A DNA stretch of 53,404 nucleotides from Stenotrophomonas maltophilia (GTDB taxonomy: Bacteria; Pseudomonadota; Gammaproteobacteria; Xanthomonadales; Xanthomonadaceae), in assembly GCF_003970865.1 (NCBI RefSeq), contig NZ_RXLZ01000034.1:1-53404 (forward strand). The letters are read 5' to 3'. Numbering within the stretch: the stretch's first letter is position 1; every line of letters begins with the position of its first letter. This document shows, in pieces, positions 16,487 to 25,172 of the stretch. The position numbers and the translations under genes are program-made. The notes under the pieces were generated by a model. It did no database searches. It was given only the letters and a program-made list of their open reading frames with translations, and was not told where the DNA came from.

Positions 16487-18388
16487 TTACGCGCCCTCGG
16501 CGTGGAGCCGCTCGATGAAGGCCTGCAGGCTCATGCTGCCCAGGTCTTCGCCAGAACGCGTACGCACCGCCACAGCCCCATTTTCCTTCTCGCGGTCACC
16601 AATGACCAGCAGGTAGGGCACGCGCTGCAACGTATGCTCGCGGATTTTATAGCCGATCTTCTCGTTACGCAAATCCGAGCTGACGCGGAAGCCTTGCTCC
16701 GCAAGGGTTTTGGTCACGCCCGAGACGTAGTCGGCCTGGGCGTCGGTGATGTTGGCCACCACCACCTGGGTCGGCGCCAGCCAGGCCGGGAACTGGCCGG
16801 CATGGTGCTCGATCAGGATGCCCAGGAAGCGCTCCATCGAGCCAACAATGGCGCGGTGCAGCATGACCGGGTGCTTCTTCTGGCTGTTCTCGTCCACGTA
16901 CTCGGCGCCCAGACGGCCCGGCATCATGAAGTCGACCTGCATCGTGCCCAGCTGCCAGGTACGGCCGATGGCGTCCTTCAGGTGGTACTCGATCTTCGGG
17001 CCGTAGAAGGCGCCCTCGCCCGGCAGCTCCTGCCATTCCACCCCATTGCTGGACAGTGCCGAGCGCAGCGCGCCCTCGGCCTTGTCCCAGGTGGCGTCAT
17101 CGCCCAGGCGCGATTCCGGACGCAGCGCGATCTTGACCTGGATCTCATCGAAGCCGAAGTGCTGGTAGACCGCCAGCGCCTGCTGGTGGAATGCGGTCAC
17201 TTCCGCCTCGACCTGGTTTTCCGTGCAGAACACGTGGCCGTCGTCCTGGGTGAAACCACGCACGCGCAGGATGCCGTGCAGCGCGCCGGACGGCTCGTTG
17301 CGATGGCAGGCACCGAACTCACCATAGCGGATCGGCAGGTCGCGGTAGCTGTGCAGGCCCTGGTTGAACACCTGCACGTGGCCCGGGCAGTTCATCGGCT
17401 TGAGCGCGTAGGTGCGCTTCTCCGATTCGGTGAAGAACATCGCGTCCTGGTAGTTGTCCCAGTGGCCGGACTTCTGCCACAGGCTCACGTCCAGGATCTG
17501 CGGGCAGCGCACTTCGCCGTAGCCGGTCTTGCGGTACACCTTGCGCATGTACTGCTCGACCACCTGCCACAGCGCCCAGCCCTTCGGGTGCCAGAACACC
17601 AGGCCCGGCGCTTCTTCCTGCAGGTGGAACAGGTCCTGCTGCTTGCCGATGCGACGGTGGTCGCGCATTTCAGCTTCTTCGATGCGCTTGATGTACGCCT
17701 CGAGCTGCTTCTTGTCGGCCCAGGCGGTGCCGTAGATGCGCTGCAACTGCTCGTTCTGCGCGTCGCCGCGCCAGTAGGCGCCGGAGATGCGGGTCAGCTT
17801 GAAGGCCTTCAGGAAGCGCGTGTTCGGCACGTGCGGGCCGCGGCACATGTCCACGTATTCCTGGTGGTAGTACATGCCCATCGCCTGGATGTCGTCGGAC
17901 ATGTCCTCGATCAGGCGCAGCTTGTAGTCCTCGCCGCGGGACTTGAAGATCTCGATCACTTCGGCGCGCGGCGTCACCTTCTTGATGACGTCGTAGTCCT
18001 GGGCGATCAGTTCACCCATGCGCTTCTCGATCGCGGCCATGTCGTCCGGGGTGAACGGGCGCTCGGAGTAGATGTCGTAGTAGAAGCCCTCGGCGATCAC
18101 CGGGCCGATCACCATCTTCACGTCCGGGTACAGCTGCTTGACGGCGTGGCCGACCAGGTGGGCGCAGGAGTGGCGGATGATTTCCACGCCCTCCTCGTCC
18201 TTGGCGGTGATGATGCGCAGGCTGGCATCGTGGTCGATGACGTCGCTGGCATCGACCAGCACGCCATCCACGGCACCGGCGATGGTGGCCTTGGCCAGGC
18301 CGGCGCCGATCGACTGGGCGACGTCCATGACGCTGACGGGGTTTTCGAATTCGCGGCGGCTGCCGTCGGGAAGAGTAATGTTGATCAT
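16487..18388 (-). CDS. thrS: Threonyl-tRNA synthetase
   Basis: 633 aa from [17 protein letters not shown], which is the TGS domain (1-60). The editing domain carries [16 protein letters not shown] (HxxxH). The class II core has CRGPHVPNT, the zinc ligand region [10 protein letters not shown], motif 2 [28 protein letters not shown], and motif 3 at [15 protein letters not shown]. An anticodon-binding domain follows at the C-terminus. It charges tRNA-Thr and removes mischarged serine. First gene of thrS-infC-rpmI-rplT-pheST-ihfA. The leader contains a Thr-codon micro-ORF and a terminator, suggesting attenuation. Confidence 0.98.
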   Translation of the reverse strand: MINITLPDGSRREFENPVSVMDVAQSIGAGLAKATIAGAVDGVLVDASDVIDHDASLRIITAKDEEGVEIIRHSCAHLVGHAVKQLYPDVKMVIGPVIAEGFYYDIYSERPFTPDDMAAIEKRMGELIAQDYDVIKKVTPRAEVIEIFKSRGEDYKLRLIEDMSDDIQAMGMYYHQEYVDMCRGPHVPNTRFLKAFKLTRISGAYWRGDAQNEQLQRIYGTAWADKKQLEAYIKRIEEAEMRDHRRIGKQQDLFHLQEEAPGLVFWHPKGWALWQVVEQYMRKVYRKTGYGEVRCPQILDVSLWQKSGHWDNYQDAMFFTESEKRTYALKPMNCPGHVQVFNQGLHSYRDLPIRYGEFGACHRNEPSGALHGILRVRGFTQDDGHVFCTENQVEAEVTAFHQQALAVYQHFGFDEIQVKIALRPESRLGDDATWDKAEGALRSALSSNGVEWQELPGEGAFYGPKIEYHLKDAIGRTWQLGTMQVDFMMPGRLGAEYVDENSQKKHPVMLHRAIVGSMERFLGILIEHHAGQFPAWLAPTQVVVANITDAQADYVSGVTKTLAEQGFRVSSDLRNEKIGYKIREHTLQRVPYLLVIGDREKENGAVAVRTRSGEDLGSMSLQAFIERLHAEGA

Positions 18389-18455
18389 CGCAGTGGCTTC
18401 GTGCGGGGCCCGCGGGGCGGGCTGGAAAGCGTTCCCGGGGCGGCGCCCGGGCAAT

Positions 18456-18477
18456 AAAAAAGCGCCGCGAGGGCGCC
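18456..18477 (-). terminator. Intrinsic terminator in thrS leader (attenuator candidate)
   Basis: On the minus strand GCGCC-ctcgc-GGCGC is followed directly by TTTTTT, 68 nt before the thrS start. No minus-strand protein gene lies upstream for it to end, apart from the 8-codon micro-ORF at 18504-18530. It is therefore best explained as a leader terminator controlling thrS. Confidence 0.7.
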
Positions 18478-18503
18478 TGGAACACAGGGCCTTCGGGGGC
18501 AGG

Positions 18504-18530
18504 TCAACAGTGGGCGGTCGTAGTGCTCAT
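18504..18530 (-). CDS. Putative thrS leader peptide (Met-Ser-Thr-Thr-Thr-Ala-His-Cys)
   Basis: An 8-codon ORF, ATG AGC ACT ACG ACC GCC CAC TGT TGA, with three consecutive Thr codons of different types. It ends 27 nt before the intrinsic terminator in the thrS leader. This is the layout of ribosome-mediated attenuation: stalling at Thr codons when Thr-tRNA is scarce would favour read-through into thrS. The Shine-Dalgarno is weak (GAG at about -11), and I could not find a clear antiterminator pairing, so the mechanism is an inference from codon content and position. Confidence 0.45.
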   Translation of the reverse strand: MSTTTAHC

Positions 18531-18590
18531 GTCACACGCTCGGCCGGCGCTGGGCGCGGGCCACCTTGTTCCAGTCAGGGTTCTACGGTG

Positions 18591-18619
18591 ATCTTAAACC
18601 AGCGCACGGGAAAGCCCAA
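18591..18619 (-). promoter_or_regulatory. Candidate promoter of thrS leader transcript
   Basis: Minus strand: TTGGGC (18614-18619), 17-nt spacer, TAAGAT (18591-18596). This would start transcription near 18584, about 54 nt before the leader peptide. The boxes match the consensus only moderately (3/6 and 4/6), but the spacing is ideal. Confidence 0.4.
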
Positions 18620-18665
18620 GGCCTACCGTACGGTCCGCTGAATGGGTCTCGCTGGCGGCGTGAAA

Positions 18666-18680
18666 TTGCAATGATTACCA
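18666..18680. promoter_or_regulatory. Candidate Fur box
   Basis: TTGCAATgATTACCA matches the 7-1-7 Fur pattern TGATAATnATTATCA at 10 of 14 positions (right half 6 of 7). It stands ahead of the PepSY iron-uptake operon, where Fur control is expected. In the 18389-18817 gap it is the only signal seen on the plus-strand side. Confidence 0.5.
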
Positions 18681-18817
18681 TGTCGCCGCAGGCTGCCCCG
18701 TGCCAGCCTGCCCGCTTTCCCCCAGGACCCTGTGATGCGCCACCCGCTCCGACCGGCTCCCGCCGGCCCCGCCCGTGCCCCGCGTTCGCCGGCCCGCTGC
18801 CACGCTGGCCGCCCGCG

Positions 18818-19114
18818 ATGATCACCGTCGGCCTTTCCACGCTCGGCTTCTGCAGCCTGGGCATGCTGGCAGCGATGTTCTCGGCGCTGGCCTTCTATGC
18901 CGCCTCGCCGCACTGCCGCTGGCCGCGCCTGCGCCGCGCCGGCCGCCTTGGCCGCCAGATCGGCCTGGTCGCCGCTGCCGCCGCGCTGTGGCTGTGGATG
19001 GCCGAGCTCGGCTTTGCCGCAGGCCTGGTGGCGATGCTGTGCACCTGGATGCTGGCGGCGATGCTGCTACCGGCGCTGGCCGCCTGGCACCGCCCTGGCA
19101 CGGAGTCGCCCTGA
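18818..19114 (+). CDS. Small membrane protein of iron-uptake operon (DUF3325-like)
   Basis: 98 aa from MITVGLSTLGFCSLGMLAAM, with three predicted transmembrane helices (near 8-30, 47-62 and 68-90) and a basic loop (RWPRLRRAGRLGRQ). Position and topology match the small DUF3325 protein found beside DUF3649 and PepSY genes in siderophore-receptor-linked clusters. The family assignment rests on context rather than motif. An in-frame ATG at 18671 lies inside the putative Fur box and gives a Pro-rich, protein-unlike extension. The stop overlaps the next start by one base. Confidence 0.65.
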   Translation: MITVGLSTLGFCSLGMLAAMFSALAFYAASPHCRWPRLRRAGRLGRQIGLVAAAAALWLWMAELGFAAGLVAMLCTWMLAAMLLPALAAWHRPGTESP

Positions 19115-19377
19115 TGTGGCCGCGTGCCCTTGCCGGCATCATCGCCGGCTTCCTCCTCGCCACAGCCGCCACCGGCCTGCTGGCGTGGCTGCCGCCCGGT
19201 CCGTGGCAGCGGGCGCTGGTGCCGACCCTGATCGCCTTCATCCCGCTGTGGATGCTGGCCGCCCTGTGGGCGTTCAGTTTCCGCAGCGCGCTGCGCGCCT
19301 GGCTGGTGCTGGCCGGCAGCGCCGCCGCCGGCTTCGCCGTGCTCGGGCTGCTGCGCCTGACCGGCGCGGTGCAATGA
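19114..19377 (+). CDS. DUF3649-like membrane protein
   Basis: 87 aa with three hydrophobic segments: ALAGIIAGFLLATAATGLLA, LVPTLIAFIPLWMLAALWAF and AWLVLAGSAAAGFAVLGLL. The LWAFSFRSALRAWLVL stretch resembles the WAF..RSA.RAW motif of DUF3649 iron-uptake-associated proteins. The ATG overlaps the previous TGA, so it is translationally coupled, and it ends 10 nt before the PepSY gene. It probably forms an inner-membrane unit with the PepSY protein. Molecular function unproven. Confidence 0.7.
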   Translation: MWPRALAGIIAGFLLATAATGLLAWLPPGPWQRALVPTLIAFIPLWMLAALWAFSFRSALRAWLVLAGSAAAGFAVLGLLRLTGAVQ

Positions 19378-19387
19378 GACCTCTCCC

Positions 19388-20947
19388 ATGAAGTTCAGTT
19401 CGCAGACGCTGCGCACGTTCACCACCCTGCACACCTGGGTCGGCCTGGTCGCCGGCTTCGGCCTGTTCGTGGCCTTCTACGCGGGTGCGCTGACCCTGTT
19501 CCATCACGACCTGCCGCTGTGGCAGACCCCGGGCGCAGCCACCGCACTGCCGGCGGGCCTGGACGACGCGCAGTACCTGCTGGAAGACGTACTGGCGACA
19601 CACCCGGAAGCCCGCCGCCACATCGGCATGACCTTCCCCGGCGCCGAACATCCGCAGCCACTTGCGTACTGGCAGGCCGGTGATGGCAGCTGGCGCTATG
19701 CCTGGCCCGGCCAGATCGCCGGCAGCCCCACACCGCCACAGACCGGACTGGCCGAACTGGTCAACGAGCTGCATTACAGCCTCGGCCTGCCGGTGGCCGG
19801 CATCTACGTGATGGGCATCGTCAGCCTGCTGTATGGCATGGCGCTGCTGAGCGGCCTGGTGATCCACCTGCCGAAGCTGTTCGGCGATCTGTTCGCGCTG
19901 CGTCCGGGCCGCAACCTGAAGCAGCTGTGGCAGGACGCGCACAACGTGATCGGCGTGCTCAGCCTGCCCTTCCACCTGATGTTCGCGGTGACCGGCGCCC
20001 TGCTCTGCCTGGTGTTCGTGCAGATGGCCCTGCTCAACCCGTTGATCTACGACGGCAAGGCGCTGCAGGCGGTGCCGACGGCGATGGACACCGCGCCCGT
20101 GCGCGACGCCAGTGGCATTCCGGCACCGCCGGGCAGCCTGCGCGTGCTGCATGCTCGCGCGCTTGAAGTCGCCCGCGCACAGGGCGTGGCCAACTTCGAG
20201 CCGGCCTACCTGAAGCTGGCCAATGCCGGCGATGCCAATGCCACCATCGAGATCACCGGCGAATCCACCGGCACGCTCGGCCCGCTTGGCGCGGTGGCGC
20301 TGGACGTCGCCACAGGCAACGTTCTGGCCTCGCAGCTGCCGGGCCAGCGCGACGCCAACCACGCCACGCTCAGCGCCGCCTACGCGCTGCACTTCGGCGA
20401 ATTCGGCAACGGCGTGGTGGTCTGGCTGTACTTCCTGCTCGGCCTCGGCGGTGCCTTCCTGTTCTACTCCGGCAACCTGTTGTGGATCGAGTCGCGGCGC
20501 AAGCGCCGCCAGCCGCAGCAGCCGCGTGCCGGTGTGAACATGGCGCGGGCCACGGTCGGCGTGTGCATCGGCCTGTGCGTGGCGATCTCGGTCGCCTTCG
20601 TCACCGCACTCGTGCTGGAGCGGCTGGCACCGTCGGCGGTCGACCACGGCATTCGCTGGGCCTGCTTCGGCAGCTGGGCGGCCTGTGCGCTGTGGGCCGC
20701 GCTGCGACGCCCGGCGCAGGCGGCACGTGAACTGCTGTGGGCGGCGGCGATCAGCACCGCGCTGGTGCCGATCCTGCACGGCGCACTCAATGGTGACTGG
20801 CTGTGGCGTGCTGCCGCGCGTGGCCACTGGCCGCTGTTCTGGGTCGATGCCATCGCGCTGGCCATGGCCTTCGGCTTCGCCCGCCTGGCCGTGGCCAGTC
20901 AACGCCGCGCCCGCAACGGCGATCCCAACAGCGTCTGGGCCAACTGA
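19388..20947 (+). CDS. PepSY-associated membrane protein (iron-siderophore reductase type)
   Basis: 519 aa. It starts MKFSSQTLRTFTTLHTWVGLVAGFGLFVAFYAG, the typical first helix of PepSY_TM proteins. About seven to eight membrane segments follow, with a large periplasmic part (~50-150 and 210-320). Conserved histidines in the helices (e.g. H17, NELHYSLGLPVAG, DAHNVIG) could carry haem. Relatives such as PiuB/FsrB reduce ferric siderophores at the inner membrane. It is the last gene of a three-gene operon behind a candidate Fur box. No TonB receptor is present in the window. REP palindromes follow the stop. Confidence 0.88.
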   Translation: MKFSSQTLRTFTTLHTWVGLVAGFGLFVAFYAGALTLFHHDLPLWQTPGAATALPAGLDDAQYLLEDVLATHPEARRHIGMTFPGAEHPQPLAYWQAGDGSWRYAWPGQIAGSPTPPQTGLAELVNELHYSLGLPVAGIYVMGIVSLLYGMALLSGLVIHLPKLFGDLFALRPGRNLKQLWQDAHNVIGVLSLPFHLMFAVTGALLCLVFVQMALLNPLIYDGKALQAVPTAMDTAPVRDASGIPAPPGSLRVLHARALEVARAQGVANFEPAYLKLANAGDANATIEITGESTGTLGPLGAVALDVATGNVLASQLPGQRDANHATLSAAYALHFGEFGNGVVVWLYFLLGLGGAFLFYSGNLLWIESRRKRRQPQQPRAGVNMARATVGVCIGLCVAISVAFVTALVLERLAPSAVDHGIRWACFGSWAACALWAALRRPAQAARELLWAAAISTALVPILHGALNGDWLWRAAARGHWPLFWVDAIALAMAFGFARLAVASQRRARNGDPNSVWAN

Positions 20948-20998
20948 ACCTTCGCCGGGCATGGCCCCGGCGCTACCTACCGTTGCGCGCAACGCCCC

Positions 20999-21109
20999 TG
21001 TAGCGTCGAGCTTGCTCGACAGCTGTTGATTTCGCGCCAATGTAGAGTCGAGCTTGCTCGACTGGTGTTGATTTCGCGCCAAGCCCCCGTCGAGCAAGCT
21101 CGACGCTAC
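20999..21109. repeat. SMAG-like REP cluster with spacer repeats
   Basis: Three GTAG-type palindromes with the gtcgagc-tt-gctcgac core lie at ~21000-21020, 21042-21062 and, inverted, 21089-21109. The 17-nt tgttgatttcgcgccaa is repeated exactly between units (21024-21040 and 21066-21082), so unit plus spacer was duplicated together. They occupy the gap between the PepSY and VOC stops and may serve as a bidirectional transcript end. Confidence 0.85.
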
Positions 21110-21119
21110 CCAAGCAGGA

Positions 21120-21512
21120 TCATGCCTCGCCGGGGTAACGACTCACTTCGATCAGGTTGCCATCCGGGTCGCGGAAGTACACCGATTCGATCGGCCCCAG
21201 CGCGCCGGTGCGTGCAACCGGCCCCTCCTCCACCGCAACGGACTGCGCCTGCAGGTGGGCCAGCACATCGACTGTGGCCGTACGCGTGACCAGACACAGG
21301 TCGGCACTGCCCGGCGTGGGTCGCAACGCATGCGGCTGCAGCGGGGCACTGGCCGGATGCAGATTGATCTTCTGCTGGCCGAACTGCAGCGCGGTACGGC
21401 CCGCGCCGAAGCGCACAACCTGCATGCCGAGCACGCGCTGGTAGAAGTCGCAGCTGCGGTCGATGTCAGCGACGGTGAGGACCAGGTGGTCCAGTCGTTC
21501 GAGGTGGATCAT
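21120..21512 (-). CDS. VOC (glyoxalase/bleomycin-resistance) family protein
   Basis: 130 aa from MIHLERLDHLVLTVADIDRS. Two beta-alpha-beta-beta-beta units: the first with LDHLVLTV and FGQQKINLHPA, the second with ADLCLVTR and the metal-site glutamate in DPDGNLIEVSRYP. Histidine in LDHL, histidine in INLHP and Glu in LIE are the usual metal ligands. Members are lyases, dioxygenases or antibiotic-binding proteins; this STM3117-like type is often just annotated as a VOC virulence-associated protein. Substrate unknown. An in-frame start 19 codons upstream is rejected because of the family N-terminus. Confidence 0.88.
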   Translation of the reverse strand: MIHLERLDHLVLTVADIDRSCDFYQRVLGMQVVRFGAGRTALQFGQQKINLHPASAPLQPHALRPTPGSADLCLVTRTATVDVLAHLQAQSVAVEEGPVARTGALGPIESVYFRDPDGNLIEVSRYPGEA

Positions 21513-21602
21513 GCCCGCAGCGTAACGCTGCGGGCGTGGACGTGCTGTGCGAGGTCGGGCCGATGGCATTGCAGCATTGCGCCGGACATTGCCTGATGCA
21601 GC

Positions 21603-22793
21603 TCAATCGCCGATGCGCGCCTTCTGCCAGGGGCCCAGCATGGCGTTGAGCAGGCTGGCCTGTTCGTCGTCGCCGGTCAGCTCCCACATGAACACCCCGG
21701 CCAGGCCCTGCTCACGGGCGAACTGCGCACGCAGGCCGATCGAGCGCGGGTCTTCGTAGCTGATGAAGATCTTCTGCCCGGCGTTGTACAGCCACGGGCT
21801 CTGCGCCTGCGGCTGCCAGTGTTTCGTCCAACCTGGCTGGTCGAGATAGCGCGCTTTGATCACCCGCCAGTCGCCGGCATCAGCCGGCGCACTGTAGGAC
21901 TGGTACAGGCCATCCGGGGCATCGCCGGTGACCTTGAAGCCGCGCCCGTAGAACGGCACGCCCAGCACCAGCTTGTCGGCCGGCACACCGTGCTCGCGGT
22001 AGTACTGCACCGCGCCGGCCACGTTGTTCCAGCGCCGTAACTCCGGCGCCAGCGGATCGGCCGGCACTTCATGCAGCGGCGCATTGAAGGTCGACACCGC
22101 CGAGAAACCGGTGCCCATGTCGTAGCTCATCAGGTTGATGAAATCGAACACCTTGGCCAGTGCCGGCAGGTCATAGCTCACTGCTGGATCGTAGGGGCCA
22201 TCGGTCTGCAGGCGACCGGCGGCCAGCGCGGCGGTCAGCAGCATCGGTTGTCGCTCCTTGCGCCCGTGCGCGTCGAGTGCCACGCGGAACGCCTGTGCGA
22301 GCCTGGTCAGATTGGCGCGATCCTGCGGGCGGTGCGCCAGCTCCTTCGGTCCGCCACTGACCGGGAACTCCCAGTCAATGTCCACGCCGTCGAAGCTGCC
22401 GGCATGGCGGTTGAAGAACAGCGCCATGCACGAGTCGACCAGGCGCTTGCGGCTGGCCTCGGTCAGCGCTGCATCGGAGAATCCACCTGCGCCCCATCCG
22501 CCAATTGAGATCAGCGTGCGCAGATGCGGGTGCGCCTTCTTCAGCTCAGCCAGCGCAGCGAAATGCTTCGGCGCTTCGGCACCGATCGTGCAGCGCCCGT
22601 CCTCGATGGTGGAGAACGCGTAGAACAGGTGGGTGAGGCGCTCGGCCGGAATGCTCGACACCGGGTAGCGCTCGGCCGAGCCACCGGGGTAGTAGGCACC
22701 GAAGATCGGTGGCTGCGCGGGCGCCGCATGCACGGCAATGGGCAAGGCACCGGCAATCAGCACGGCAAGGACAGCCACGGTCTGGCGGAACAT
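21603..22793 (-). CDS. GH18 family chitinase, secreted
   Basis: 396 aa. Signal peptide MFRQTVAVLAVLIAGALPIAVHA with cleavage near residue 24. The catalytic motif FDGVDIDWEF at 134-143 has D135, D138, D140 and the acid E142. Further family marks are LISIGGWGAGGFS (~95-106), INLMSYDMGTGF with the M-x-Y-D pair, and a closing tryptophan in GVFMWELTGDD. It should hydrolyse chitin or related beta-1,4-GlcNAc polymers outside the cell by substrate-assisted catalysis. No chitin-binding or fibronectin domain is present, so it is a compact single-domain form. Monocistronic; upstream 210 nt separate it from the divergent TPR gene. Confidence 0.95.
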   Translation of the reverse strand: MFRQTVAVLAVLIAGALPIAVHAAPAQPPIFGAYYPGGSAERYPVSSIPAERLTHLFYAFSTIEDGRCTIGAEAPKHFAALAELKKAHPHLRTLISIGGWGAGGFSDAALTEASRKRLVDSCMALFFNRHAGSFDGVDIDWEFPVSGGPKELAHRPQDRANLTRLAQAFRVALDAHGRKERQPMLLTAALAAGRLQTDGPYDPAVSYDLPALAKVFDFINLMSYDMGTGFSAVSTFNAPLHEVPADPLAPELRRWNNVAGAVQYYREHGVPADKLVLGVPFYGRGFKVTGDAPDGLYQSYSAPADAGDWRVIKARYLDQPGWTKHWQPQAQSPWLYNAGQKIFISYEDPRSIGLRAQFAREQGLAGVFMWELTGDDEQASLLNAMLGPWQKARIGD

Positions 22794-23003
22794 GGGATCT
22801 CCCGGTTCGAAGGCGCAGCCACGTTAGCAAACGGATGGGGCTGTGGGACGGTTGTCGCGGCATGTCGTCCAGTGGACAGGCGCGCCGCATCCCATGACGA
22901 CATCGGGGCAGACATGCGATTGCCGTCATGCACTGCAGCAGGACACACACCGACGCCGGTCTCCCATGCATCGGCTAAGGTAGCCGCGGACCTCCAACCG
23001 CGC

Positions 23004-23996
23004 ATGGACATGAGCACCGACCACAACGACATTGACGACGGCGACCTGCTGGACGACGAAATCCTCGACGAACACCAGGCACTGGAGGCACGCGCCTACG
23101 CCGTCTTCCGCGAGGGCGACCTGCAGCAGGCAGTGGCGCTGTTCGGCGAGCTGATCGCACTCGCTCCGGAAGTGCCGTATCTGCATTACATGCGCGGATT
23201 GGCGCACAAATACCTGCGCGACTGGACTGCCTCGCTGCGGGACAACCTGCAATCGGGACAGCTACGCGGCGAGTTCGATGAAGCCACCGCGTGGAATGCC
23301 GGTATCGCCGCCACCGGCGCCGGTGACTGGGCCGAAGCGCGCCGCCAATGGGCCCGCTGTGGCATCACCCTGCCCGAGGGCGAAGGTCCGATCGAGGGCA
23401 ACTTCGGCGTGGCCTGTGTGCGCTTGGCACCGTGGTCCGATGCCGAAGTGGTGTATATGAGCCGCATTGATCCGGTGCGTGCACGCATCGACAACGTACC
23501 GCTGCCCGAAAGCGGCTTCCGCTTCGGCGACATCGTGCTGCACGACGGCGCATCAACCGGCCATCGCACCTACGGGGAGCGCCAGGTGCCGGTGTTCAAC
23601 GCGATGCAGCGCCTGCAGGCATCGGACATGACGACCTTCACCGTGTTCGTGCAGTGTGATTCGGCCGATGACATCGCTGCCCTGGAGGCCATCACGCTGC
23701 CAGGCATCGGCATGGTCGAGGACTGGACGGCCACCGTGCGCCGGCTGTGCCGCCGCTGCAGCTACGGCACGCCGCACCAGCATGGTGAGGAGGCGCCAGA
23801 TGAAGACCAATGGAGACGCGAACGTGACCTCGGCGTGGCCGCACAGGGCCGGGCTGCGGTGGAAAAGCTCATGGCGGTGTGGGTCGCTGCAGCCCCCGGC
23901 CGGGTGCTGGAGGCCATCGAACAGCGCGAGCACCCGATGAGCGCCCCGGAGCCAGGCCAGGTCTGGTGGCTGGGGGAGGACGAAGAGGCCGAGTAG
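23004..23996 (+). CDS. Tetratricopeptide-repeat hypothetical protein
   Basis: 330 aa. An acidic N-terminus (MDMSTDHNDIDDGDLLDDE) is followed by TPR-like helices at ~28-125 (EARAYAVFREGDLQQAVALFGELIALAPEVPYLHYMRGLAHKYL). A mixed alpha/beta domain then contains FGDIVLHDGASTGHRTYGERQVPVFN and a CRRCSYGTPHQH segment (C-x2-C with nearby His) that might bind metal. No signal peptide. ATG at 23010 is an alternative start. Likely a cytosolic protein-protein interaction factor. I do not recognise a named family for the second half. Confidence 0.75.
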   Translation: MDMSTDHNDIDDGDLLDDEILDEHQALEARAYAVFREGDLQQAVALFGELIALAPEVPYLHYMRGLAHKYLRDWTASLRDNLQSGQLRGEFDEATAWNAGIAATGAGDWAEARRQWARCGITLPEGEGPIEGNFGVACVRLAPWSDAEVVYMSRIDPVRARIDNVPLPESGFRFGDIVLHDGASTGHRTYGERQVPVFNAMQRLQASDMTTFTVFVQCDSADDIAALEAITLPGIGMVEDWTATVRRLCRRCSYGTPHQHGEEAPDEDQWRRERDLGVAAQGRAAVEKLMAVWVAAAPGRVLEAIEQREHPMSAPEPGQVWWLGEDEEAE

Positions 23997-24107
23997 GGTC
24001 GAGCACCGGGCCTTGTGGCACAAGGCCTTCAGAATTCTTCAGGCCGGTTTCCAGCACTTCAGACGCAGCGCGGGCTCAATCGGGCTCCCTTTCGATGGAG
24101 TCCGACG

Positions 24108-25172
24108 ATGCGTTCGATACTGTCTGCCCTCACCCTGCTCTGCGCGGTCTGTACCCTGCCCTTTGCGGCCCGCGCCACGCCCCCCGATCCCGCCCGTCTG
24201 CAGTCCCTGCGGCAGGCCATCGCCAGCGACGAACTGAAACAGATCCGCAGCGTGCTGCTGCAGGTCGATGGGAAGGTAGTCTACGAGGGCTACTTCAACG
24301 GCGCCGACGCGCAGACCCTGCACGACGTGCGATCGGCCAGCAAGGGCGTGACCGCACTGCTGGTGGGCGCCGCCATTGGCGAGGGCACGCTGCCCGGCGT
24401 ACAGGCCCCGGTCTACGACTACTTCCCTGCCTTCACTGCCCGGCACGCGGTCGACCCGCGCCTGCGCGCCACCACCGTGCAGGACCTGCTGACCATGAGC
24501 AGCCTGTGGGAGTGCGATGACGAGAACCCGTTCTCGGCCGGCCACGAGGAACGCATGTACGTAACGGAGAAGTGGCTGGACTTTGCACTGAGCTTGCCGG
24601 TGAAGGGCTTCGCGCCGTGGATGCAGCGGCCGCAGGACAGCCCCTACGGGCGCACGTTCGCCTACTGCACCGCCAACCCGTTCGTGCTGGGCGCGGTGCT
24701 TGAGCAGGCCAGTGGGCAGCCGTTGGCCGATTACGCTGCACGGGTGCTGGAGCGGCCGCTGGGCATCATCCACAGCCGGTGGAACCGTTCGCCGGAGGGT
24801 ATCGGCATGGGCGGCGGAGGCACCCGCTACCGCACGCGTGATCTGGCCCGCTTCGGCCAGCTCGTGCTCGATGGTGGCCGATGGCAGGGCCGCCAGCTGG
24901 TCCCCAAGGACTACATCGAGGCGATGGTGCGGGCACAGGCAACCACTTCCGATGGCAGCGACTACGGCTACCAGTGGTGGGGCCTGAAGCTGGGAGTGCA
25001 GGGTTCACCGCGCACGGTGTGGGCGATGTCCGGCAATGGCGGCAACTATGTGTTCGTGGTGCCGGAGCAACGCGTGGTCGCGGTGGTCACCAGCCAGGCG
25101 TTCAACCGCAGCTTCGCCCATCCACAGTCGCGACGGATCCTCACCGAGTTCCTGCTGCCGGCGCTGCACTGA
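24108..25172 (+). CDS. Serine hydrolase, class C beta-lactamase-like
   Basis: 354 aa. Signal peptide MRSILSALTLLCAVCTLPFAARA predicts export. The catalytic S76-x-x-K79 (SASK) is present. The second motif is in FAYCTANPFVLGAVLEQASGQPL, where a YCxA-type sequence replaces the usual YSN. The region GNGGNYVFVVPEQ probably supplies the third element in place of KTG. It most likely cleaves an ester or D-amino-acid peptide bond in the periplasm; true beta-lactamase activity is unlikely without KTG. GGAG before the ATG supports the start. Its end overlaps the convergent regulator gene by 32 nt. Confidence 0.9.
   Translation: MRSILSALTLLCAVCTLPFAARATPPDPARLQSLRQAIASDELKQIRSVLLQVDGKVVYEGYFNGADAQTLHDVRSASKGVTALLVGAAIGEGTLPGVQAPVYDYFPAFTARHAVDPRLRATTVQDLLTMSSLWECDDENPFSAGHEERMYVTEKWLDFALSLPVKGFAPWMQRPQDSPYGRTFAYCTANPFVLGAVLEQASGQPLADYAARVLERPLGIIHSRWNRSPEGIGMGGGGTRYRTRDLARFGQLVLDGGRWQGRQLVPKDYIEAMVRAQATTSDGSDYGYQWWGLKLGVQGSPRTVWAMSGNGGNYVFVVPEQRVVAVVTSQAFNRSFAHPQSRRILTEFLLPALH

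Noticed and set aside
16025..18457. 810-codon plus-strand ORF
   Set aside because: Antisense to thrS and infC; low-complexity Ala/Val/His/Asp composition typical of GC-rich shadow frames.
18671..19114. Longer start for the first iron-operon gene
   Set aside because: The ATG lies within the putative Fur box and the added 49 residues are Pro/Arg-rich and unlike a membrane protein start.
20999..21109. CRISPR-like repeat array
   Set aside because: Palindromic 20-nt units with identical 17-nt spacers and one inverted unit; fits REPs, and there are no cas genes.
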